From Geobacter sp. UBA698 (GTDB lineage Bacteria > Desulfobacterota > Desulfuromonadia > Geobacterales > Pseudopelobacteraceae), in NCBI GenBank assembly GCA_002298925.1, contig DBMM01000101.1, forward strand, positions 6,871 to 49,248: a stretch of 42,378 nt of DNA, written 5' to 3'. Numbering within the stretch: position 1 is the stretch's first letter; every line of letters starts with the position of its first letter. A model generated the notes under the pieces. The model saw only the letters and a list, made by a program, of their open reading frames with translations, was not told where the DNA came from and searched no databases. The translations under genes were made by a program, and so were the position numbers. Shown piece by piece: positions 26,401 through 30,955 of this stretch.

Positions 26401-27526
26401 CCGGCTGGTTGTTTGGCTGCCTGAACTCAAACTCGGTGGAGCGGACAAGATAGTCCGGCTTGCCCAGCTGCTCGAAGTGATGGAACATGAGCACCCGCCG
26501 ACAGAGCCGGTAGGTGCGGATTTCGAAGCCGGAACGATGGCTGGAAAAGGCATCGCTACGTGCGGACCAGATCAGCTTGTCCGTGGGTGCCGGGTTATCC
26601 TTGTCGCATTGGCCGTAGTCGAAAACCACCTCGAACGGCCACTTTTGGCCGGCAATATCGTTCGGATCCGGCCATGAAGATGCTGCCGCAAGCACCGGAA
26701 GATACGCTTTGACGTTGCCGTAACGAATCCTGTGCGGATACCGGTTGGCGGTGCGCAGTTCCGGGCGCCTGCTGCGGCTGGCTTCGTGTACCTCCGTAAA
26801 ATCGATGCCGCTGGAATCTTCGGCCAGGTAGTCATAGATGGCGACGTTGCCCTTGTCATCATGGGTCTCGCACAGCAGCCATTGAAAGACCCGCCTGGGA
26901 TCGACTGGATCGAAAATGCGGCTGTCATTACCGCGACCATACCAGGATGTTACATTGTCGCGGCTGATAGTTCGCCAGAAGCTGTTCTCCGGTTTGTGTT
27001 CTTCACTCCAGCGCTCGATCAGCGCGAACAGGCCTTCGATGCGGGGGCGATAGCGACGGACGGTATAGCTGACATTGGCAATCAGATACGACTTTTCGCT
27101 GATAACCTGCCGGCCGTCCCTGATAACCCAATCCCCGCCGGCATTCTTCTCGAACTCCGGCACCAGATCTTCCGCGCCGGAGAGTATGAAGACGTCGGAT
27201 TCAGTCGCATCGAAGTACTTGGGCAGGCCCTTATCGGTTTTGCGGGTGATTGAAGGGAGGGAAGGATTCCAGCCAAGTCCGAATGGACCGTTGCCGGCGC
27301 CGGAGTCGTAGGAGAGGGAAAGCTGAGGCCCGAAACCACCCCGTCCGGGAGACGTGGCAATCGGCAGCGACATGGAGCCGGTCCCGGTGACCGGATTGGC
27401 GGCGAACTTCTCGCCGATGCTACGGATGGCGCCGCCCCCTTTGGGGAGGGATATGGAAGGGACTGCTGACTTTTCCGAGCTTGCTACATCCTTGGGAGGT
27501 TCTTTTCCGGCATTCTCTGGAAACAT
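19652..27526 (-). CDS. TcB-TcC fusion (Tc toxin cocoon with C-terminal effector)
   Basis: A 2624-residue fusion of the two cocoon-forming Tc subunits. Residues ~20-330 are the SpvB-like domain (LPKGGGAIRSIGEKFAANPV, then GPFGLGWNPSLPSITRKTDKG). Residues ~430-690 carry FG-GAP/VCBS-like propeller repeats with DLSGDGHADALL and ADIDGSGPIDLIYLG, and TcdB middle domains run on to ~1050 (VTVRDKWRGTTFSSTYSYHH). RHS/YD repeats build the shell to ~2340. The Rhs core ends with YHTARYYLPWLGRWGSCDPIG and YTYSQDKPISLIDKTG; the paired Asp residues there match the self-cleaving aspartate protease of TcC. After residue ~2348 a ~277-residue effector cassette follows, AT-richer than the shell. It should be held in the cocoon and injected through TcA. 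ATG at 27526 is preferred (AAGAGG, 9 bases ahead); GTG at 27529 is possible. No immunity gene lies beside it, since TcA follows. Confidence 0.9.
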   Translation of the reverse strand: MFPENAGKEPPKDVASSEKSAVPSISLPKGGGAIRSIGEKFAANPVTGTGSMSLPIATSPGRGGFGPQLSLSYDSGAGNGPFGLGWNPSLPSITRKTDKGLPKYFDATESDVFILSGAEDLVPEFEKNAGGDWVIRDGRQVISEKSYLIANVSYTVRRYRPRIEGLFALIERWSEEHKPENSFWRTISRDNVTSWYGRGNDSRIFDPVDPRRVFQWLLCETHDDKGNVAIYDYLAEDSSGIDFTEVHEASRSRRPELRTANRYPHRIRYGNVKAYLPVLAAASSWPDPNDIAGQKWPFEVVFDYGQCDKDNPAPTDKLIWSARSDAFSSHRSGFEIRTYRLCRRVLMFHHFEQLGKPDYLVRSTEFEFRQPNNQPDPASPGYTVLASVSHWSHQWDPDNSKYQSRQLPPLQFSYSVPRVDQTLCTLDPAGLENLPVGTQGPGYQWIDLDGEGLSGVLTEQGGAWHYKPSLGDGRFGAMQVVACKPAMAELASGRQQLLDLAGNGEIDLVDFSGATPGFHERGRDKGWQRHVPFASLPNIDWADANLRFVDLSGDGHADALLTEEELFTWYPSLDERGFGPAEQTRQPIDEESGPRLIFADGTQTLFLADMCGDGLTDLVRIRNGEVCYWPNLGYGRFGARVTLDNSPLFDRPDLYDPRRIRLADIDGSGPIDLIYLGRDGAQLYFNRSGNSLSDPRLVPLPAATGNLAAVQVADLLGNGTACLVWNSQLPVDASHPVRYINLMADGKPHLLIGVENNLGGSTTIDYTPSTRFYIQDKLAGTPWITRLPFPVHCVSKVTVRDKWRGTTFSSTYSYHHGYFDGFEREFRGFGRVEALDVESYDKSETNNSGTPWVTDDHTLYQPPVKSVTWYHTGAALDRPRILGQFSQEYFPQRFAQRLPDPVLEPDAFREKPLPEPELPADLDDDEWREALRACKGKLLRQEIYELDPDDLAALAPKQIAVRLFSAATSNCGIQRLQPRGANRHAVFLVTESEALTYHYELNLRGNEQLKPDPRVAHILNLRRDQYGNPQQSVSIAYPRWQPGDFSGLPRPELIAQLQSEMHIAYSETRYTRDVLLPEPDSNTDKAVRHYRLRLPCELRSYEITGLAKPSATYFEIATLRQHALCEDSTYPAVVPDTPAGLLPIELAALQYHEQAANTDPHRRIVEQIRTLYFKDEDGISQPSEPHDFGTHGPRGLKYEEYKLALTNELLTAVFAEKLNDLAYNSMTARIMLDNPRISGYIAGTRIDAALTGQYWMRSGTTGFAPDAAGHFYLPGEYSDPFGNKSTLEYEELDLFINRSTDAKGNIVAIAEDVTGKPRIDYRVLTPVEMVDASGNHSEVALDILGRVVAAALKGKQIGANQWEGDDLANFDLALRNPSPAAVQAFCVAPLADRAQARAWLNRATTRFVYHFGDQDGQWAQRMAGGGSIVRERHQPQVDLDPEQDIERKHPVQIALECSDGSGSVLMKKIQAEPENQGSALRWIVNGLTVLNNKGKPVKQYEPAFSNDFGCELPQPNGVATTTYYDAAGRVTRVELPDGSYSKVEFSPWQLKTFDQNDTILEAGNRWYSEHALAASASSEDKRAAALAARHAGTPAQIHLDSLGREVIAIAHNRTPDADGNWQDEKLLTFTRLDAEGKPLWIRDPRGNLVMQYITPPKPARLVDQPDEKVPARPDPATGKPVHSAPAYDIAGNLLFQHGMDAGDRWMLMDAAGKAMLAWDSNQRQLPDNSFADEQRLNFSEYDQLQRPTRQWLQTYSGPPKLVELYEYQDAQSSDLNNLNGQLVRHYDPGGRMETIRRDFRGNVREVRRRLNNAPTESLIDWQGNPESRLEAEAYTRITEYDALNRMSRLFNWHRGEGSRVAVYLPSYNQRGILKSEQLVTRALKTKLPDGRDDYSVVADVSTPRAVQGTRSHEAIREIRYNAKGQKEFLKLGNGTLTQYDYDAKTFRLRQIRTTRPADATDFPRRRSNLTDLNIVQQLLYSYDPVGNITEIEDQAYEPVFFKNQLVEPRNRYVYDALYRLIEASGREGFNPPHAPAQREPDPQAAGIFPLTNQTLRNYSQRYVYDSVGNILNMRHIASQGNWNRRFAVASDSNRLLRSWEGHDNWNNSRAVRKTEYYYDTHGNLRNQARVAPGQFLRWDRRDMLESLDLQGGGRACYQYDAAKQRTRKRLMRSGGSVEERIYLGGFELYRRYTPNSTGPVEEIETLRLFEGEQCLLQADDVIRSNRRHADYTPFKTVPILRYQYGNHLGSACLELDHQAEIISYEEYHPYGTSAYRAVKSGIEAPAKRYRFTGMERDEESGLSYHTARYYLPWLGRWGSCDPIGILDGLNVYTYSQDKPISLIDKTGRQAAKVDGGMSPEEKLQFINATVARGFVTEQAVDYLNSQPNCKSVEDYCSKAYPNVQIIDAKIKEGRQNYSKYGFSKAAVKNFEHFLGGSGTELEMPSKYFEKNADVKKALEGQWREKFKTGVIERLKTGKLDPDAKTSKLEMMYESAVSAYSSNPADDLGYSVGGFQLRTTVEVEVIKTGSDTYQINFLSWKNMAFDVYNWDPGKAAATPDLEKKLKIQAQDAAKAAMGLPTDNDMCCIQNAGRGKEYLIHSEPWVTKDPAVLKKIDLQYPEKKKE

Positions 27527-27620
27527 CACAGCGCACCTCTTCGGATGTATATCTACAAAACGTTCGTCTATTCCCTACCTTTTGTGTCTGCTATTTAATT
27601 CATGTTTACTAGCAGAGAAA

Positions 27621-27626
27621 ATTATA
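27621..27626 (-). promoter_or_regulatory. possible -10 element for the Tc operon
   Basis: Exact TATAAT on the minus strand inside an AT-rich stretch, 95 bases upstream of the TcB-TcC start. The bases 16-18 upstream do not resemble TTGACA. Exact hexamers are common in AT-rich DNA, so this is weak. Confidence 0.3.
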
Positions 27627-27729
27627 ATCAAGTAAATAAAATAAGCTGGTTATAACATGCTATTACTGAAGCTATTTTGTAAGTTACAGCTTAGATATTA
27701 TGCCGCCGCCCGCATATTGTCATATCTGT

Positions 27730-27744
27730 TGCGCATTATGCGCA
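27730..27744. repeat. inverted repeat TGCGCA-TTA-TGCGCA
   Basis: A perfect 6-3-6 inverted repeat between the divergent 5' end of the Tc operon region and the 3' end of the AAA_14 ATPase gene. It could be a regulator site for the Tc promoter, though it lies about 105 bases upstream of the candidate -10. It is not followed by a U-tract, so it is not an intrinsic terminator for the ATPase gene. Confidence 0.35.
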
Positions 27745-27803
27745 CTATAAATAGCATTCATTCGCTTTGTTCAGTTTAATAATCCAGACTTCCATGAACA
27801 TTG

Positions 27804-29000
27804 TCATACACACTGAAACCAGGGGCGAATCAGGAACTGCTCCCGCTGGTACAATCCATTGCCACCGTGAATCAGCACTCCGGTTTCCGACACCGGAGAA
27901 CCCAGTGACATGTAGTAGTTCAAACCGTCAAAGAGAGAACGGCCAACCGTCTCGCTCGACTTTATCTCAATCGGGATCAACATGCTGCCGTTATCAATCA
28001 CCACATCAACCTCGTGGCCGGTCTTATCGCGCCAGAAGTAGAGCGGCGGCGTTTCTCCCCGGTGAGCAAAGGCCTTAAACAATTCAGCCAGTACGAAAGT
28101 TTCGAAGATATGGCCCTTCATGGCATGGGTGGCAAGCTCCGCCGACTCCCGAATCCGCAGGAGATAGCAGAGCAGGCCCGTATCCAGAAAATAGAGTTTG
28201 GGTGTTTTGACAATTCTTTTAGAGAAATTGGCAAAATGTGGCGGCAGCAGATGGATGATGAACCCGGCCTGGAGGATGGAAATCCAGTTTCGCGCCGTGG
28301 TGTGAGAGATGCCGGCATCCAGAGCCAGTGACGAAAGGTTGAGCAATTGACCGCTCCTGCCGGCGCAGAGGCGCACAAAACGCTGGAAGGTTTCCAGGTT
28401 GCCGATATTGGCCAGATCGCGCACATCCCGCTCCACATAGGTTCGGTAATAGGCTGACAGCCAGTCGTGCGGTTCCAGCCCCTTGTCGTGGATGCGTGGA
28501 TAGAGCCCCTTGAATATGATTTCTTCCAGGGTGAAGGGAGGCTCTGCAGATTGGGGCGGCAGCTCGTCCAGCCGCCAGGGGTCGCTGGCCGTCCTGCCAA
28601 GGAGTTCGTCGAGACTGAAGGGAAGCAGATTGACCAGCGCTGTCCTGCCCGCCAGGGTCTGGGTGACTTTTTCCATGACATGGAACTGTTGGGAGCCGGT
28701 CAGTATGAATTGTCCCGGGCGATCTTCGCTGTCCACGATGCCCTGAATGTAGGAGAGCAGCGCCGGTGCCCGTTGGATCTCGTCCAGTATCACCCCGCCG
28801 CTGAAGCGCCGTAGAAAACCTTTTGGGTCGGTTACGGCGAATTCCCGTTCGTTCGGGTCTTCCAGGCTGATATAGGCGTGGCTACTGAAGAGCGCCTTTG
28901 CCAGGGTGGTTTTGCCCGATTGGCGGGGTCCGGTGATGGAGACTACCGGGAACTGCTGCGCCAGGGAGACCAGCTTATCGGAAAGTGTGCGCTTGAACAT
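27804..29000 (-). CDS. AAA_14/DUF4143 ATP-binding protein
   Basis: A 398-residue P-loop ATPase of the AAA_14 plus DUF4143 type. Walker A is GPRQSGKTT (residues 24-32), Walker B is GGVILDEIQR (68-77) and the sensor segment is TGSQQF (101-106). A winged-helix middle (LALDAGISHTTARNWISIL) precedes the DUF4143 part, where HEVDVVID and PIEIKSS form a PD-(D/E)xK-nuclease-like pair. These proteins are common in accessory regions, and their cellular role is largely unknown. ATG at 29000 has no clear Shine-Dalgarno. The gene lies 23 bp after the broken hsdR fragment at 29024-29356, and the fragment's frame diverges from HsdR near here, so the ATPase gene was probably placed into or against that locus. 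No partner gene is obvious. Confidence 0.85.
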   Translation of the reverse strand: MFKRTLSDKLVSLAQQFPVVSITGPRQSGKTTLAKALFSSHAYISLEDPNEREFAVTDPKGFLRRFSGGVILDEIQRAPALLSYIQGIVDSEDRPGQFILTGSQQFHVMEKVTQTLAGRTALVNLLPFSLDELLGRTASDPWRLDELPPQSAEPPFTLEEIIFKGLYPRIHDKGLEPHDWLSAYYRTYVERDVRDLANIGNLETFQRFVRLCAGRSGQLLNLSSLALDAGISHTTARNWISILQAGFIIHLLPPHFANFSKRIVKTPKLYFLDTGLLCYLLRIRESAELATHAMKGHIFETFVLAELFKAFAHRGETPPLYFWRDKTGHEVDVVIDNGSMLIPIEIKSSETVGRSLFDGLNYYMSLGSPVSETGVLIHGGNGLYQREQFLIRPWFQCV

Positions 29001-29023
29001 GCTGAAAAAATAGGGTCAATTAG

Positions 29024-29356
29024 CTATTTTGTCAAATTGAATTTTACACTTTCAATTTGTCCAGGTGTGCCGATTTTCTGCCTGGTGAGGATCTTGGGGA
29101 AGAGGCAGGGTTCCAGGTTTTCCCGGAAGGTCGGTTCGTGGATCAGGGCGGCCAGGTTGTCGGCGTAGGGTTGTTTGAGGTAGGAATCATTGGCGTAGAG
29201 CCACTTCACCGACTGTTCCAACGAGCGCCTGACGTTCATATGTGGCTGAGCGGAGCCGAAGCCGGTCCGTGGGGCACTGTTGACGTTCTGCTCGGCTTCG
29301 CTGGCCGTTTCGTAGAGGTCGGGCCAGTCGGTTTTCAGGAAGGTGAAGTTGGACAT
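29024..29356 (-). pseudogene. hsdR 5' fragment (type I restriction R subunit, truncated)
   Basis: It begins like many type I R subunits, MSNFTFLKTDWPDLYETA, then VKWLYANDSYLKQPYADNLA and ALIHEPTFRENLEPCLFPKI. The match ends at TRQKIG, where an intact protein would continue into GNLAVHSDKP. The frame then runs 15 unrelated residues to a stop. About 90% of the gene is gone. Between APRTG and RRSLE the frame carries a translated dispersed repeat (FGSAQP), as in the copy at 30246-30647. The open frame may still be translated as an orphan N-terminal domain, but no function is expected. Confidence 0.75.
29246..29262. repeat. dispersed repeat copy inside hsdR fragment
   Basis: CTGAGCGGAGCCGAAGC, one base different from the copy at 30537-30554 and related to the inverted pair at 8047-8099. 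It lies between the codons for APRTG and RRSLE of the hsdR fragment, in frame. Confidence 0.6.
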
Positions 29357-29369
29357 TGCTACTCCGGTT

Positions 29370-29570
29370 TCAAGGCACTCTTTGCGTCAAGCAACTTTTA
29401 TTTGGCTTTTCTTTGATAGTTTCTTTGATAGTTATTGGCATTTCTTTGGTAGTTTTCTCAGTCTTTTTTATCCGTAGTTCTTCCATAATTTCCTTGGTAG
29501 AACCCTCACCGTTATTGATTACAGCATCTGTCCAGACCTTACTCTGAAATTGAACACTATTTCTGCTCTT
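29370..29570 (-). pseudogene. fragment of an unidentified coding sequence with TIKE repeats
   Basis: An open frame without an early ATG reads QFQSKVWTDAVINNGEG, then KTEKTTKEMPITIKETIKEK and ends CLTQRVP. It stops 13 bp before the hsdR fragment start, which looks like an original operon junction. T-x-KE repeats of this kind are found in linkers of RecG-like/AlbA ATP-binding proteins often encoded in type I restriction loci. That link is only a suggestion. The upstream Xre gene ends inside the frame, so the 5' part is lost. Confidence 0.3.
29408..29452. repeat. 12-bp tandem repeat (TTTCTTTGATAG)
   Basis: Two perfect adjacent copies at 29408-29419 and 29420-29431, and a third with one mismatch (TTTCTTTGGTAG) at 29441-29452 after nine bases. 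On the minus strand the unit encodes T-I-K-E in the fragment at 29370-29570. Confidence 0.7.
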
Positions 29571-29940
29571 TTATCAGTACATCAAGCGGAACCTGCAACG
29601 CCACGGCCAGTGCCTTGAGCGTTTTAGCCGTCCCCTGACGTTTGCCGTTTTCTATTTGAGAAAGGAACGCCTTGGAGATACCCGCCTGTTCGGCCAGTGC
29701 CTCCACTGTCAGCCCGCGCTGCTCGCGCCACAGCTTGACGGGATGCTCGCCACCGATGAGCTCACGCTGGACGATGGCATGGGGAATACGGAAACCATCG
29801 TCCTCGGCCTGGAAGCGCTCAAGGGCCGCGATATCCTCACGGTCTTCCATGGCTTCCACCATGCGCTGATAGAGGGGAAACGGCACGATGGCATATTCAT
29901 GTTTGCCGTGTTTTTCTATAAACTGGATTCCTGTTGTCAT
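29557..29940 (-). CDS. Xre-family antitoxin (RelB/HigA-like)
   Basis: A 127-residue antitoxin. Residues ~1-60 resemble a Phd/RelB-like toxin-binding part (QFIEKHGKHEYAIVPFPLYQ, AMEDREDIAALERF), and residues ~68-118 form a Cro/C1-type helix-turn-helix (REQRGLTVEALAEQAGISKA, FLSQIENGKRQGTAKTLKAL). It should neutralise the RelE-type toxin encoded just before it and repress the shared promoter. Its ATG overlaps the toxin stop in an ATGA (29937-29940), so translation is coupled. The inverted repeat at 30203-30219 is the likely binding site. The module is flanked on both sides by hsdR 5' fragments in the same orientation. Confidence 0.85.
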   Translation of the reverse strand: MTTGIQFIEKHGKHEYAIVPFPLYQRMVEAMEDREDIAALERFQAEDDGFRIPHAIVQRELIGGEHPVKLWREQRGLTVEALAEQAGISKAFLSQIENGKRQGTAKTLKALAVALQVPLDVLIKEQK

Positions 29941-30194
29941 TGGTATGCACCTCCCCGTGGGGCTATTCGTATCACCTCGATTACCAGCTTGCCTTCATGT
30001 ACCGCATAAAGAATCCGCCAGTCGCCCACCCGCAAACGGCACTCAGGTCTGTTGACCAGCTTCTTCACGTTATTGTTCGGCGCGAAGGGATCAGCAGCCA
30101 GTGCGGAGACTTTCTTCATGATGAGCACGGCCGTTGTTTTCGGCATGCTTTTCAGGGCCTTGGCTGCGTCTCTGGTATATTCAATGGTGAACAT
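29937..30194 (-). CDS. RelE/ParE-superfamily toxin
   Basis: An 85-residue toxin with the RelE fold. It starts FTIEYTRDAAKALKSMPK, then KLVNRPECRLRVGDWRILYA and the last strand KLVIEVIRIAPRGGAY. The basic residues of RLRVGDWR and of RIAPRGGAY lie where RelE-type mRNA interferases bind and cleave ribosome-bound mRNA. The mRNase activity is inferred from the family. The toxin precedes its antitoxin, a higBA-like order. The candidate -10 ends only six bases before the ATG, so the mRNA may be nearly leaderless. Confidence 0.85.
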   Translation of the reverse strand: MFTIEYTRDAAKALKSMPKTTAVLIMKKVSALAADPFAPNNNVKKLVNRPECRLRVGDWRILYAVHEGKLVIEVIRIAPRGGAYQ

Positions 30195-30200
30195 GGATAA

Positions 30201-30229
30201 AAGTTAGCAGAGTGCTAACAAGGTGTCAA
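30201..30229 (-). promoter_or_regulatory. promoter and operator of the RelE-Xre module
   Basis: On the minus strand consensus TTGACA (30229-30224) is followed after 17 bases by TAACTT (30206-30201). A perfect inverted repeat GTTAGCA-3-TGCTAAC (30203-30219) fills the spacer and overlaps the -10, which suits autorepression by the Xre protein. The toxin ATG is six bases downstream of the -10. Confidence 0.55.
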
Positions 30230-30279
30230 GTGGTTGATGCAGGTTCTTCCGGAAGGTCGGTTCGTGGATCAGGGCGGCA

Positions 30280-30444
30280 AGGAGTCTGTCGGACTTGGGG
30301 AATCGTCACGAGAGGACGGCCGGTCGAGGACAGATTCTCGGAAATTCGAGAGCAAATAGTGGACCTATTTGTCGAGAATTTACGGGGATATGGACCGGGC
30401 TGATGTTCTCGCAGCAGATTCTTTTCCAGGTCCGATAGAGTCCT
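30280..30444. mobile_element. MITE-like insertion with 15-bp terminal inverted repeats
   Basis: Ends AGGAGTCTGTCGGAC (30280-30294) and GTCCGATAGAGTCCT (30430-30444) are inverted copies matching at 13 of 15 positions. The 165-bp unit has no gene and interrupts hsdR coding DNA that is continuous in the related copy at 29131-29180, so it is an insertion. Its interior holds ATTCTCG...CGAGAAT inverted segments. No clear target duplication is visible. It may derive from a full insertion sequence elsewhere in the genome; the family is not known to me. Confidence 0.6.
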
Positions 30445-30536
30445 GAATTGTCGGCGTAGGGTTGTTTGAGGTAGGAGTCATTGGCATAGAGCCACTTCAC
30501 CGCCCGTTCCAGCGAGCGCCGGGCGTGCGTAGGTGG

Positions 30537-30554
30537 CTGAGCGGAGTCGAAGCC
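30537..30554. repeat. dispersed repeat copy inside hsdR fragment
   Basis: CTGAGCGGAGTCGAAGCC at the same codon position as the copy at 29246-29262, translated in frame as GFDSAQ. It is followed by the same GGTCCGTGGGGC in both copies. Confidence 0.65.
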
Positions 30555-30669
30555 GGTCCGTGGGGCGCTGTTGACGTTCTGCTCCGCTTCGCGGGCGGTC
30601 TCGTACAGTTCGGGCCAGTCGGTTTTCAGGAAGGTGAAGTTGGACATTACAGCTCCAATTGCTGCGATA

Positions 30670-30816
30670 TGTGAATCGGCATGGTGGTTTGACCCACCAT
30701 CGGCGTCCAACTTTGACCCATGTTGCAATGCAATTTACCTACAATTCAGGCTGTTAAAAATTCAGGTAGTCACCATTCAAGGCCGATGAAGGGTCAAAAT
30801 TGGAATCTGATTCACA
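30670..30816. mobile_element. IS21-like terminal remnant or miniature derivative
   Basis: TGTGAATC (30670-30677) and GATTCACA (30809-30816) are perfect 8-bp inverted ends, beginning TG and ending CA as IS21-family elements do. Inside, TTTGACCCA occurs twice (about 30688 and 30712), and GGGTCAAAATTGG lies in reverse near the other end, resembling the multiple transposase-binding repeats of IS21 ends. There is no istA/istB coding and no clear target duplication. It lies directly upstream of an hsdR fragment start. Confidence 0.45.
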
Positions 30817-30955
30817 TTCGGATTGTTTTGATTCTCTCGGACCTGCATTATTAAGGACATTGATGTACTGCCCAAGAATCCAACGGATAACACAGGACTG
30901 TTCGATTAGTTAGTCGGCATTCAGTTGGAGGATGAGGCTGAGTTTGCCGCCTGAT
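30817..30955. other. gap downstream of sbcC
   Basis: No gene or clear terminator hairpin is visible between the sbcC stop and the IS21-like remnant. A 16-codon frame on the minus strand reads FKSGGKLSLILQLNAD and stops at 30910, which may be a residue of a lost gene. Confidence 0.35.

Larger units (their letters stand above)
27527..27803. other. AT-rich promoter region of the Tc operon
   Basis: A 277-base gap, far more AT-rich than its neighbours. On the minus strand an exact TATAAT (27626-27621) lies about 95 bases before the TcB-TcC start, but no good -35 sits at the right distance, which suggests dependence on an activator. The inverted repeat TGCGCA-TTA-TGCGCA (27730-27744) is a possible operator. 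The minus strand near 27700 also encodes a short tail ending RAAA-stop whose DNA (GCCGCCGCCCGCA) matches the 3' end of the hsdR remnant at 7746-7760. Confidence 0.45.
30246..30647 (-). pseudogene. hsdR 5' fragment interrupted by a small insertion
   Basis: It starts MSNFTFLKTDWPELYETARE and continues VKWLYANDSYLKQPYADN. It is then broken by the 165-bp insert at 30280-30444, after which the short DNA for AALIHEPTFR resumes (30246-30279) and stops matching. By eye about nine in ten bases agree with the fragment at 29149-29358 over roughly 200 bp, in the same orientation. The reading frame extends upstream to 30728 through IS21-like remnant DNA, so ATG at 30647 is the natural hsdR start. Confidence 0.75.

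Noticed and set aside
29356..29547. Small plus-strand hydrophobic frame that looks like a membrane peptide
   Set aside because: It arises from the reverse complement of the Lys/Glu/Thr-rich TIKE repeats on the minus strand.
30203..30219. CIRCE heat-shock operator, because GAGTGCTAA is present
   Set aside because: CIRCE needs TTAGCACTC, nine bases, then GAGTGCTAA. Here the arms are 7 bp with a 3-base gap, and the gene is a toxin-antitoxin pair.
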